A stretch of 44,310 nt of DNA from Bacteroidales bacterium UBA4231. Its GTDB lineage: Bacteria > Bacteroidota > Bacteroidia > Bacteroidales > UBA932. The position numbers were made by a program, and so were the translations under genes. The DNA lies in assembly GCA_002396335.1 (NCBI GenBank), contig DGXN01000004.1, positions 1 to 44,310 on the forward strand. Direction: 5' to 3'. The notes under the pieces are model-generated. The model ran no database searches. It worked only from the letters and a program-made list of their open reading frames with translations, and was not told the origin of the DNA. This document shows positions 31,997 through 39,099 of this stretch, in pieces (positions within the stretch are counted from its first letter, which is position 1; every line of letters begins with the position of its first letter).

Positions 31997-34621
31997 ATGG
32001 CAAAGATAGCGGAAGATACTCCCCTCATCAAGCAATTCTTTGAGGTGAAAGCGCAGCATCCGGAAGCGCTCCTGCTGTACCGGGTGGGCGATTTTTATGA
32101 ATCCTATTCGGATGACGCCGTTACCGCTTCCCGCGTCCTGGGCCTGGTTCTTACCAAGAAATCCAACGGAGACAAGGGGCCCATCCCCATGGCTGGTTTT
32201 CCGCACCATGCCATTGAGGGGTACCTGACCAAACTGGTCCGCGCCGGTTACAAGGTCGCCGTCTGCGACCAGCTGGAGGACCCGAAATTCGCCAAAAAAC
32301 TGGTCAAACGCGGTGTGACAGAGATTGTTACGCCCGGCATCTCCTTTGGTGACGGCATGCTGGAACAGAAGGAGAACAACTACCTTTGCGGTCTCACCGT
32401 GGAAAAGGACCAGTGCGGCGCCGCCTTCCTGGATGTCTCCACCGGCCAGTTCCAGCTCACCCAGGGGCCGATGGACTATATCGGCACGCTCCTCGGCTCT
32501 CTGAAGCCCCGCGAACTGGTGGTACAAAGGGGGTATGAAAAAGGCCTGAAAGACCGTTTCGGGGACTTCTACACCACATCCATTGACGAATGGGCCTTTG
32601 TGTACGACGCTGCCGTCGAGCGCTTGAAGCGCCAGCTGGGCGTGGACAGCCTCAAAGGTTTCGCCATCGACCCGTATCCGCTGGGCATCTGCAGCGCCGG
32701 CGCCCTGCTGGTGTATCTGGAACAGACCCAGCACACCGGCCTCAAGAATATCTGCACCATCGGCCGCATCGACGAGGCCAAGTTCGTGTGGATGGACAAG
32801 TTCACCCTCCGCAACCTGGAAGTCTTCCAAAGCGCCTCCGGGGCCGACGGGGTCTCCCTCGTCCAGACCCTGGACAAATGCTCGTCTCCCATGGGTGCCC
32901 GCCTGCTGCGTTCGTGGCTCGCAATGCCCATCATGGATCTGAAGGAGCTGAACGCCCGTTACGACTGTGTCCAGTACTTCACCGAAAACCCGGAAATCCT
33001 GCAGCAGACGCAGATGGATCTGGGTAAAATGGGCGACCTGGAACGCATCCTGGGCCGTGTGGCCAACGGGAAGGCCGTTCCGCGGGAGATTGTCCAGCTG
33101 TCCCGGGGTCTTGCCCTGGCCCGTCCCATCAAAGAGCGCCTGGAAGGAAATCCCGCGCTCGGAAAACTGCTGAAAGGCCTTCGCAACTGCGAAAAACTCC
33201 TGCAGGAAATCCAGCGGGTGCTGGATCCGGAACCGGCGTACCAGATCGGGAAGGGGCCCGTGATCGGCACGGGTGTCAGTGCCGAACTGGACGACCTGCG
33301 CGCCTTGTCGGCCGGCGGGAAAGACTACCTCCTGCAAATGCAGCAGCGGGAGGCGGAGCGCACCGGCATCTCTTCGCTCAAGATTGCCTACAACAATGTC
33401 TTCGGCTATTATATAGAGGTTCGCAATACCTACAAAGACCAGGTGCCCCCGGAGTGGATCCGCAAGCAGACCCTCGTGAACGCCGAGCGCTACATCACCG
33501 ACGAGCTCAAGCAATACGAGGAGAAGATCCTCACGGCCGAAGACCGCATCTACGCCATCGAGACGCAGCTGTACGCAGAACTCATCGCCCGCATCCAGCT
33601 GCAGATCCCCGATATCCAGTGTAACAGCCGCATCCTCTCGAAGGTGGATGTGCTCGCCTGTTTTGCCCAGCAGGCGCTGGAGCGGCACTATTGCCGGCCC
33701 CAGATGACCGACGGAAAGGCCCTCGATATCCGTGAAGGCCGACACCCCGTCATCGAGACCCTTATGCCGGCCGGGGAGGAATACGTCCCCAATGACGTGT
33801 ACCTGGACAACGAAAAGCAGCAGATCATCATCCTTACCGGCCCCAACATGGCGGGTAAAAGCGCCCTCCTGCGGCAGACCGCGCTCATCGTCCTCATGGC
33901 GCAGTGTGGGTCGTGGGTGCCGGCGGCATCGGCCACCATCGGGTGGGTGGACAAGCTGTTCACCCGCGTCGGCGCCACCGACAACATCTCCCGCGGCGAG
34001 TCCACCTTCATGGTGGAAATGCTGGAAACGGCCATGATCCTGAATAACCTCAGCGGCCGGTCCCTGGTGCTGCTGGACGAAATCGGCCGGGGTACGTCCA
34101 CTTACGACGGCATGTCCATCGCCCGCGGCATCGTGGAATTCATCCACGAATACGGCAAGGGAGCCAAGACCCTTTTCGCCACCCATTACCACGAACTGAA
34201 CGACCTGGAAGCCATTTTCCCCCGTGTGAAAAACTACCACGTCGCCGTGAAAGAGGTGGGCCGGGAAGTGATTTTCCTGCGGAAACTCCGCGAGGGCGGC
34301 ACGGCTCACAGCTTCGGCATCCACGTGGCCCGCATGGCCGGCATGCCTGCCCCTGTCCTCGAAAGTGCCGAACGTACCCTGAAGGCGCTCGAAAACAGCG
34401 AAAAGTTGGAAGCTATCGGCGCCCTGACGCCCGTGAAGCCTCACACCGTCCGCGAAGGCCGCGTGGAGAAAGATGGCTCCCTCCAGCTCTCCATGTTCCA
34501 ACTGGACGACCCGCTCCTCGAATCCCTCCGCGACCGCCTCAAATCCGTCGACCTCAACAACCTCACCCCCCTCCAAGCCTTCGACCTCCTCCGCGCCATG
34601 AAGGAAGAACTGGGAATCTAG
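31997..34621 (+). CDS. mutS: DNA mismatch repair protein MutS
   Basis: 874 residues, full length. MutS recognises mismatches and recruits MutL. The mismatch-binding motif GDFYE (Phe33-Tyr34-Glu35) lies in domain I. The connector, lever and clamp domains follow (SPMGARLLRSWLAMPI). The ATPase domain has Walker A GPNMAGKS (615-622), SRGESTFMVEMLE, Walker B LLDEIGRGTSTYDGMSIA and the ATHYHEL motif. A short C-terminal dimerisation helix ends LQAFDLLRAMKEELGI. Its 3' flank enters a 0.9-kb hairpin-rich intergenic region. Confidence 0.98.
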   Translation: MAKIAEDTPLIKQFFEVKAQHPEALLLYRVGDFYESYSDDAVTASRVLGLVLTKKSNGDKGPIPMAGFPHHAIEGYLTKLVRAGYKVAVCDQLEDPKFAKKLVKRGVTEIVTPGISFGDGMLEQKENNYLCGLTVEKDQCGAAFLDVSTGQFQLTQGPMDYIGTLLGSLKPRELVVQRGYEKGLKDRFGDFYTTSIDEWAFVYDAAVERLKRQLGVDSLKGFAIDPYPLGICSAGALLVYLEQTQHTGLKNICTIGRIDEAKFVWMDKFTLRNLEVFQSASGADGVSLVQTLDKCSSPMGARLLRSWLAMPIMDLKELNARYDCVQYFTENPEILQQTQMDLGKMGDLERILGRVANGKAVPREIVQLSRGLALARPIKERLEGNPALGKLLKGLRNCEKLLQEIQRVLDPEPAYQIGKGPVIGTGVSAELDDLRALSAGGKDYLLQMQQREAERTGISSLKIAYNNVFGYYIEVRNTYKDQVPPEWIRKQTLVNAERYITDELKQYEEKILTAEDRIYAIETQLYAELIARIQLQIPDIQCNSRILSKVDVLACFAQQALERHYCRPQMTDGKALDIREGRHPVIETLMPAGEEYVPNDVYLDNEKQQIIILTGPNMAGKSALLRQTALIVLMAQCGSWVPAASATIGWVDKLFTRVGATDNISRGESTFMVEMLETAMILNNLSGRSLVLLDEIGRGTSTYDGMSIARGIVEFIHEYGKGAKTLFATHYHELNDLEAIFPRVKNYHVAVKEVGREVIFLRKLREGGTAHSFGIHVARMAGMPAPVLESAERTLKALENSEKLEAIGALTPVKPHTVREGRVEKDGSLQLSMFQLDDPLLESLRDRLKSVDLNNLTPLQAFDLLRAMKEELGI

Positions 34622-34660
34622 GGTGTGAGTGTTTCTATCACAAGACTTTTTTGGCTGGAA

Positions 34661-34769
34661 GGCTGTCACTTAAATGCCTGACCCTGAGTCACTTCCTGAA
34701 ATCGCCTCAGTCATTTTGCCGGAGGCGATTTTAGCATCTTGCTGAATACCAGGCACTTAAGTGCCACGG
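34661..34769. repeat. 109-bp imperfect palindrome, copy A
   Basis: Long inverted repeat beginning 40 bases after the mutS stop. Outer arms pair CACTTAAATGCCTG with CAGGCACTTAAGTG; inner arms pair AAATCGCCT with AGGCGATTT around a central segment at about 34705-34725 that contains CAGTCATTTTGCCGG. Related 109-bp copies lie at 35231-35339 and 43972-44080. The outer left six bases have drifted from the CCGTGG seen in the other copies. The right flank CTTTGCGGGCCGATTGG is shared with copy B. It may act as a transcription terminator or a mobile palindrome. Confidence 0.8.
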
Positions 34770-34833
34770 CTTTGCGGGCCGATTGGCCCCTACTTGCGTC
34801 ATTGGCCCCACCTACGCCCTCGGCCTCCATCCC

Positions 34834-34965
34834 AGGTGCAATTTGGGGCGTTTTTGCACCTAAGGTGGGTCTTGGAGAGGTCTCCGAGTGCAAAATGAGG
34901 TGTTTTTGCACCTAAGGTGGGTCTAAAAGGGGTTGTCAGGTGCATTTTGGGGCGTTTTTGCACCT
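34834..34965 (+). repeat. three 52-bp hairpin repeats
   Basis: Units with arms AGGTGCA and TGCACCT begin at about 34834, 34886 and 34938 (52-base period). Stems are 7-8 bp around a 14-base loop containing GGGGCGTTT-like sequence; linkers contain AAGGTGGGTCT. The second unit has a degenerate left arm. The same family occurs in reverse orientation at 38910-39027. No coding sense. Confidence 0.8.
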
Positions 34966-35000
34966 GGGGTGGGTGGTAGGGGAAGGCGCATCGTCGGTCA

Positions 35001-35164
35001 GGGGGAAAAAACGGTGCTGACGTCGGTCGCTTGACGTCGTAACGCCTCCTTTTATGGGCTGCGCCCGCTGGGCCGCAACCCATAACGTCGTTGGACGGAC
35101 TCCGTCATCCCGCTTCCGCGGGACCGCTCCCTTCCCATGCCCCCGCACGGAACCGTTTTTCCCC
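35001..35164. other. multi-hairpin structured element of unknown function
   Basis: An outer stem pairs GGGGAAAAAACGG (35002-35014) with CCGTTTTTCCCC (35153-35164). Inside are four local hairpins. GACGTC/GACGTC is at 35019-35024 and 35033-35038. TTATGGGCTGCG/CGCAACCCATAA is at 35052-35063 and 35074-35085 with an inner CCC-GGG. GACGG/CCGTC is at 35094-35106. CCCGC/GCGGG is at 35109-35122. The arrangement resembles a multibranch RNA or a folded single-strand DNA element. No promoter or reading frame was recognised, so strand and function are open. The bases from 35165 to 35230 show nothing clear. Confidence 0.45.
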
Positions 35165-35230
35165 ATTCCCTCCGCCACGCTTTCCCCCACTACTCACCTC
35201 GCGGGAAATCCCTTTCATGTGTCTCATTCC

Positions 35231-35339
35231 CCGTGGCATCTAAGTGATTGATGCTGAGTCGCTTCCTGAAATCGCCTCCGGCAAAATGACTGAGGCGATT
35301 TCAGTATCTCGCTGAATGTCAGACACTTAAGTGCCACGG
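35231..35339. repeat. 109-bp imperfect palindrome, copy B
   Basis: Outer arms CCGTGGCATCTAAGTG and CACTTAAGTGCCACGG (14 of 16 paired); inner arms CTGAAATCGCC and GGCGATTTCAG. The core between the inner arms is the exact reverse complement of the core of copy A, although the flanks on both sides run in the same direction as in copy A. The right flank again reads CTTTGCGGGCCGATTGG. Confidence 0.82.
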
Positions 35340-35384
35340 CTTTGCGGGCCGATTGGACCACTTGCATCAAAATCTGCCCCCATT

Positions 35385-35407
35385 GTGTGTACATATACCG
35401 TATGTGC
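35385..35407. repeat. solo half-unit of the GTGTATGTACA palindromic repeat
   Basis: GTGTGTACATATAC followed by CGTATGTGC resembles the right arm and tail of the units at 24102-24124 and 44156-44178, with the centre of the tail altered. There is no matching left arm. It lies 45 bases beyond palindrome copy B. Bases 35408-35518 show no further structure. Confidence 0.6.
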
Positions 35408-35518
35408 ATCGTCGTCGGTGGAGGTGAGGGCCAGCGCCGAAGGATAGCTATAGCAGGCGGAAATGGGTGAAATCTTACATTTTCCCGTATAAATTACTGA
35501 AAAATAACTAATAGTGTT

Positions 35519-35544
35519 GGCGCAAAATAATCTATTTTTGCGCC
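35519..35544 (+). promoter_or_regulatory. promoter with overlapping palindrome
   Basis: TATTTTTG at 35533-35540 matches the -7 consensus and ends 4 bases before the ATG at 35545. It is embedded in an inverted repeat: GGCGCAAAA (35519-35527) pairs with TTTTGCGCC (35536-35544). The palindrome could be an operator for a regulator or a hairpin at the very 5' end of the message. Confidence 0.55.
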
Positions 35545-35721
35545 ATGAATCCTATTGCTATGACTTGTATTTCCAGAAAAGCCTACGAAAGTCCGCAAAC
35601 CCATCCGGTGAGCATCTGGCCGGAAGGGGTGATTTGCGGCAGTATCAGCGCTAAATTCGGCGGAGTCAACGAACCGGGCGTCATTGCCGATGAAGATATA
35701 ATTGATGGAGGATCGTTCTGA
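35545..35721 (+). CDS. 58-aa peptide preceding a surface lipoprotein
   Basis: Starts MNPIAMTCISRKAYESPQ and ends IIDGGSF. It has no signal peptide or transmembrane segment. The pattern Tyr-x-x-Pro near the start, then a hydrophobic stretch and EGVIC-GS followed by a Gly/acidic tail, resembles short peptides I recall upstream of cell-surface lipoprotein genes in Bacteroidales, though I cannot name a family. Support for translation: it starts 4 bases after a -7 element, and its TGA overlaps the ATG of the following gene by one base, a sign of coupling. No function is known. Confidence 0.65.
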   Translation: MNPIAMTCISRKAYESPQTHPVSIWPEGVICGSISAKFGGVNEPGVIADEDIIDGGSF

Positions 35722-37517
35722 TGAAAAATGCTTTGAAAGTTTTTTGCGCAGCGCTGCTTGTCGCTACCGTGTCCTGCCAGGAGCAGCCGCAGCCTGAAGA
35801 GTTGGTCGGCAAAGTCTCCCAGGCCGTTCCGCATACCGTAACCATCCATGCCTCGCTGGAGGGAACCAAATCCTTGATCGAGGAAGACGGCGCAGGTCAT
35901 TTTTCGGCCAAATGGGAAGAAGGAGACCGGATTTATATCAAGGAATTCGTGAAAGGCGTTTCTTCCGACCCTTCGCTGAGTGACCTGGAGGGCCAGAGCA
36001 ATTTTGTCACATCGGACGGATTGGCCGCTGGCGGAAAGACGGCCACCTTCACGGCCACCTTCGACCCCTATTACTGGGAAACGGCCCTGGACCCTGCGGA
36101 ACTGGCTACGTATACGTTCACGTACAAGTATCTGGCCTGCTCGTATAATCCCTGGTCCTTGAAGACTGAGTCGGGCGAAATCGGCCTTCCTGTCTACTTG
36201 AATCCGGACATGCGGGTTTATGCCGGCGGTTTCCCCACCGCGGACGACCTGCTGGTCTCTCAGTTCTCGCAGGATTACGTGGGCAAGCCTTCAGAGATTA
36301 CATTCAATTTCGCCCGCCTCGAGACCCTGGTCCAGGTGACCTTGGAGGGCCTTACGGAAGGGGATATCGTCAATTCGGGCTCGTGGTTCACCGGCAGCAT
36401 GCTTTCCGGCGTGAACATGGAAGATATCTGCACCTATTTCCCCGAAACCGGGAAATGGAGCTTCAGGAGTCCGGGCGACATTGAGAACACCGGCATGCTG
36501 CGGGAATGCCTCCAGGTCAATTTCACCTGCATGGATCTTTCCCGCCCTGTCGTGGCCGATGCTTCCGGCAAGGCGGTCCTGTACCTCCGCACCCTTCCCG
36601 GCGAGATCAGCGACTGGTTCGGCATTATCTGCGAAGTGAAAAGGGAAGGCGACAGGTACCCCTATTCGAAACTGGTGTCCCTGGAGGACCTCGGCCGTAC
36701 GCTGCAGTTCAAATCCGGCGGCCTCACGAAGTTCACGGTGGGTCTGCTTCCGGGCACGGTGGAAAACCCGTCGGCCATCAATTATATCGTGCCGAAACCC
36801 CGCACCGGCTTCATGGCCGCCTGGCCGGCCGACCCCCACGCCGCCGGCTACCAGTGCTACTACACCGACGAATACGGCAACGGCAGAACAACCCTCACCC
36901 CCGTCATGGGCACCGGTGAAATGGACGGCCTGTACACCGTGGAAGCGGACGGTCTGGCCCCTGGCGTTTACCATCTTTACGTCCGTGCCATCCCTGAGAC
37001 CGGTTACGGCCTGGCGTCCTTCGACTATACCCAGAAGGACATCTATGTGAACAGGACCATCGAGTTCACCTGGCCCGACATCTCCTATGACTCCAGCCTC
37101 ATCACGGATCTGGGAGACGGCCTCCTGCGGGTGACAGACAAAAATAATCCGCTGGCTCCCTGGTATTTCTATACCACAAACCTTACCACCAACTGGGGCT
37201 GGCTGTACAACAAGAACAGCGGCGTCTGGTCGGTCTCTACCAGCACGGTGCCCTCCATGCAGCACGACGGAGAGATCAAGTCCGTCCTGATCCAGCTTTC
37301 CAAGAGCAAGGAAAATACGGCGACGGTATATGGCGTCACGCCTGCCGGCGGCCAGGTGGAGATCCCCCAGCCGGAAGCCGGGTATTGGAGCGAAAGCAAC
37401 AACTACTACGAGTACGACTTGTCCGGCGGCAGCTATACTGGCTTCAAGATTGCCAGCGGAGGCGAGCTGTATGTCTACATGCTCCGCGTCCTGTACTATC
37501 CTCCTACCGGTGAGTAA
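35721..37517 (+). CDS. fimbrillin-like surface lipoprotein
   Basis: 598 residues. The lipobox ATVSC (Cys19) predicts a lipoprotein. Early mature sequence has the fimbrillin/Mfa-like features VTIHASLEGTKSLIEEDGAGHFSAKWEEGDRIYI (a TK followed by W-x-x-GD). The middle is beta-rich (SEITFNFARLETLVQVTLEGL). A fibronectin-type segment follows at about 355-445, and then a C-terminal domain with YDSSLITDLGDGLLRVTDKNNPLAPWYFY and ENTATVYGVTPAGGQVEIPQPE, of the kind seen in secreted Bacteroidetes carbohydrate- or adhesin-type proteins. It is translationally coupled to the 58-aa peptide. Export to the surface is likely; ligand unknown. Convergent with the acyltransferase gene, 3 bases apart. Confidence 0.75.
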   Translation: MKNALKVFCAALLVATVSCQEQPQPEELVGKVSQAVPHTVTIHASLEGTKSLIEEDGAGHFSAKWEEGDRIYIKEFVKGVSSDPSLSDLEGQSNFVTSDGLAAGGKTATFTATFDPYYWETALDPAELATYTFTYKYLACSYNPWSLKTESGEIGLPVYLNPDMRVYAGGFPTADDLLVSQFSQDYVGKPSEITFNFARLETLVQVTLEGLTEGDIVNSGSWFTGSMLSGVNMEDICTYFPETGKWSFRSPGDIENTGMLRECLQVNFTCMDLSRPVVADASGKAVLYLRTLPGEISDWFGIICEVKREGDRYPYSKLVSLEDLGRTLQFKSGGLTKFTVGLLPGTVENPSAINYIVPKPRTGFMAAWPADPHAAGYQCYYTDEYGNGRTTLTPVMGTGEMDGLYTVEADGLAPGVYHLYVRAIPETGYGLASFDYTQKDIYVNRTIEFTWPDISYDSSLITDLGDGLLRVTDKNNPLAPWYFYTTNLTTNWGWLYNKNSGVWSVSTSTVPSMQHDGEIKSVLIQLSKSKENTATVYGVTPAGGQVEIPQPEAGYWSESNNYYEYDLSGGSYTGFKIASGGELYVYMLRVLYYPPTGE

Positions 37518-37520
37518 CCC

Positions 37521-38786
37521 TTACCGGTAGGGTGTATCCTGCCATCGGCCGCCCTGGGCGCGGTGCATCTCTTCGGTGAGGTGGTCCCAGTAAAGGACGT
37601 CGGCCTTTTCGGGGTAGAATTCGTAGAAAATGCCGTCCACGTAGGTGTAGAAGCGGGAAATGTCCGTACACATGCCAAAGGTGGGCAGCTGGCCGATGGG
37701 AATGTCCAGCTGCAGCGCCTTCCCCTTCACGGTCCCGTCGAAGCGGAGTCCCGCCTTGTCCAGGGTGAGGGTGCCCTCGCCGCAGATTTCGGAGGTTTTT
37801 CCGCCGGTGAGGTATTTGTAATCCGGCAGCATGCCCACCTTCACCTTGCCGCTGTGGCAGAAGCCTTCCCGGCGTACTTCCCGGGCGGCCTCCTTCCGCT
37901 CCATCAGGGTCCAGTCCGTCACCAGCGGCGGGCAGACGGAGCCTTCGCCCTCCGGGTGGATGGAATAGTCGTCGTCCATGCGGATGGTGTTGCCGCAGGC
38001 GGTGCAGCGCATCCGGTCTCCTTCGCACTCCATCCGGTACAGCGCTCCGCATTTGGGGCAGCGGTACAGCAGCGTGTCCAGCGCTTTGGCCATCTGGCCT
38101 TTTCCCTTGAAATGCACATGTTCGCGGGCGTTCCACTGATAGTCGTCGTGGGCCAGCAGGCGGTTCATGGCGTCCTCGATCTCTTCGGCCGACATCGCCT
38201 TCAGCTGTTCAGGTGTAAACATTTTATCCACAACCACTTCCGTGCGTCCCGGGCGCTGGTCCAGGCAGTGTTTGGTATTGGACAGGTAGCCGCCGGCGAT
38301 CTTGGTGTAGTACACCGTGACGCCCAGGTTCTTGAGGAGTTTTCCGGTGCCGGGCATCACGGGCTGTGCCATGCCGGTGATGGAACTCATCCCTTCCGGC
38401 ATGAAGCAGACATGTCCGCCTTCCCGGATGATGCGCTGCACCGACTTGATGCAGTGGACGTCCGGCGTGAAATTGCGCTTGGGAATGACCCCTGCCGCCC
38501 GCAGGAGCAGGGTGGTGGGGAACACGAAGAATTCATTGTATCCCACCACATAATTGAGCCGATGCGGCCACACCGCCGGCGCCGTGTAGGCATAATCCAG
38601 CCGGGAAGCATGGTTGCTGACCAGCACATAGGGGTTTTTGTCCTCCGAGGGCTTTATCTTGAACGTGAAGTGGGTTTTCAGGATGGCATCCATGATTTTT
38701 ACGACAAGGTAAAGGATGCTATACAGTACAGGATTCGGAATGCGCTCCCTCCGGAGCTCCAGTTTCCGTGCAAGGGTAGGTTTCAT
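37521..38786 (-). CDS. PlsC-like acyltransferase fused to a zinc-ribbon and C-terminal beta domain
   Basis: 421 residues from ATG 38786 (MKPTLARKLELRRERIP). The N-terminal ~200 residues are a glycerolphosphate-acyltransferase (PlsC) domain: motif I NHASRLDY with His59 and Asp64 (H-x4-D), motif III FMPEGMSS (130-135), and a hydrophobic helix around residues 20-35 for membrane association. After it comes a zinc ribbon, Cys243-x2-Cys246 and Cys261-x2-Cys264, and then a ~150-residue beta-rich domain (TLDKAGLRFDGTVKGKALQLDIPIGQLPTFGMCTDISRFYTYVDGIFYEFYP) resembling a PH/GRAM-type lipid-sensing fold. It probably acylates lysophosphatidate or an ornithine/glycine lipid precursor on the inner membrane. 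The extra domains are unusual compared with the ~250-aa PlsC. Confidence 0.82.
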   Translation of the reverse strand: MKPTLARKLELRRERIPNPVLYSILYLVVKIMDAILKTHFTFKIKPSEDKNPYVLVSNHASRLDYAYTAPAVWPHRLNYVVGYNEFFVFPTTLLLRAAGVIPKRNFTPDVHCIKSVQRIIREGGHVCFMPEGMSSITGMAQPVMPGTGKLLKNLGVTVYYTKIAGGYLSNTKHCLDQRPGRTEVVVDKMFTPEQLKAMSAEEIEDAMNRLLAHDDYQWNAREHVHFKGKGQMAKALDTLLYRCPKCGALYRMECEGDRMRCTACGNTIRMDDDYSIHPEGEGSVCPPLVTDWTLMERKEAAREVRREGFCHSGKVKVGMLPDYKYLTGGKTSEICGEGTLTLDKAGLRFDGTVKGKALQLDIPIGQLPTFGMCTDISRFYTYVDGIFYEFYPEKADVLYWDHLTEEMHRAQGGRWQDTPYR

Positions 38787-38802
38787 TGGTCTTAGTTTTA
38801 GA

Positions 38803-38810
38803 CAAAAATA
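38803..38810 (-). promoter_or_regulatory. -7 promoter element of the acyltransferase gene
   Basis: Minus strand reads TATTTTTG, matching TAnnTTTG, 16 bases upstream of the ATG at 38786. A TTTG occurs upstream at a 13-base spacing, shorter than the usual 19-21. Confidence 0.5.
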
Positions 38811-38909
38811 CAAAGAATTTCGACAAATTCACAATCCGCCGGCGCCGGAATTGCGGACCGGCAGGATTCTGCAGAAAAAGCTTTTCCTTTGCACGTTATG
38901 CAAACACGT

Positions 38910-39027
38910 CCCATTTTGCACCTGGCAACCCCTCTCAGCCCCGCCTCAGGTGCAAAAACGTCCCAAAACGCACCTGGCAACCCCTTTCGGCCCCGCCTCA
39001 GGTGCAAAAACGCACCAAAATGCACCT
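38910..39027 (-). repeat. 52-bp hairpin repeats, reverse orientation
   Basis: Two complete hairpins, AGGTGCAAAAACG paired with CGCACCT-type arms, at 38948-38975 and 39000-39027, and a partial third at about 38910-38932. Period 52 bases. Linkers read GGCAACCCC then CCCGCCTC. This is the same family as 34834-34965 but inverted. It fills most of the 313-base gap between the divergent acyltransferase and glycosyltransferase genes. Confidence 0.8.
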
Positions 39028-39086
39028 GAGGGAGGCAGGTAGTCAGGGGTGGTGCGAAAGTGGACAGGGATTTGCAAAGAAATCGT

Positions 39087-39094
39087 TATCTTTG
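39087..39094 (+). promoter_or_regulatory. -7 promoter element of the glycosyltransferase operon
   Basis: TATCTTTG matches TAnnTTTG and ends 5 bases before a GTG start at 39100. This placement decides the start of the glycosyltransferase and predicts a leaderless message for the three-gene operon. Confidence 0.5.
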
Positions 39095-39099
39095 CAGGA

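Noticed and set aside
31256..34669. 1137-codon open frame on the minus strand opposite mutS
   Set aside because: It is a shadow of high-GC coding sequence in mutS and the transporter; composition is rich in His/Gln/Gly runs and no family motif is present.
34770..35230. Composite transposon bounded by palindromes A and B
   Set aside because: The two copies are direct repeats, but nothing between them resembles a transposase and no target duplication was seen.
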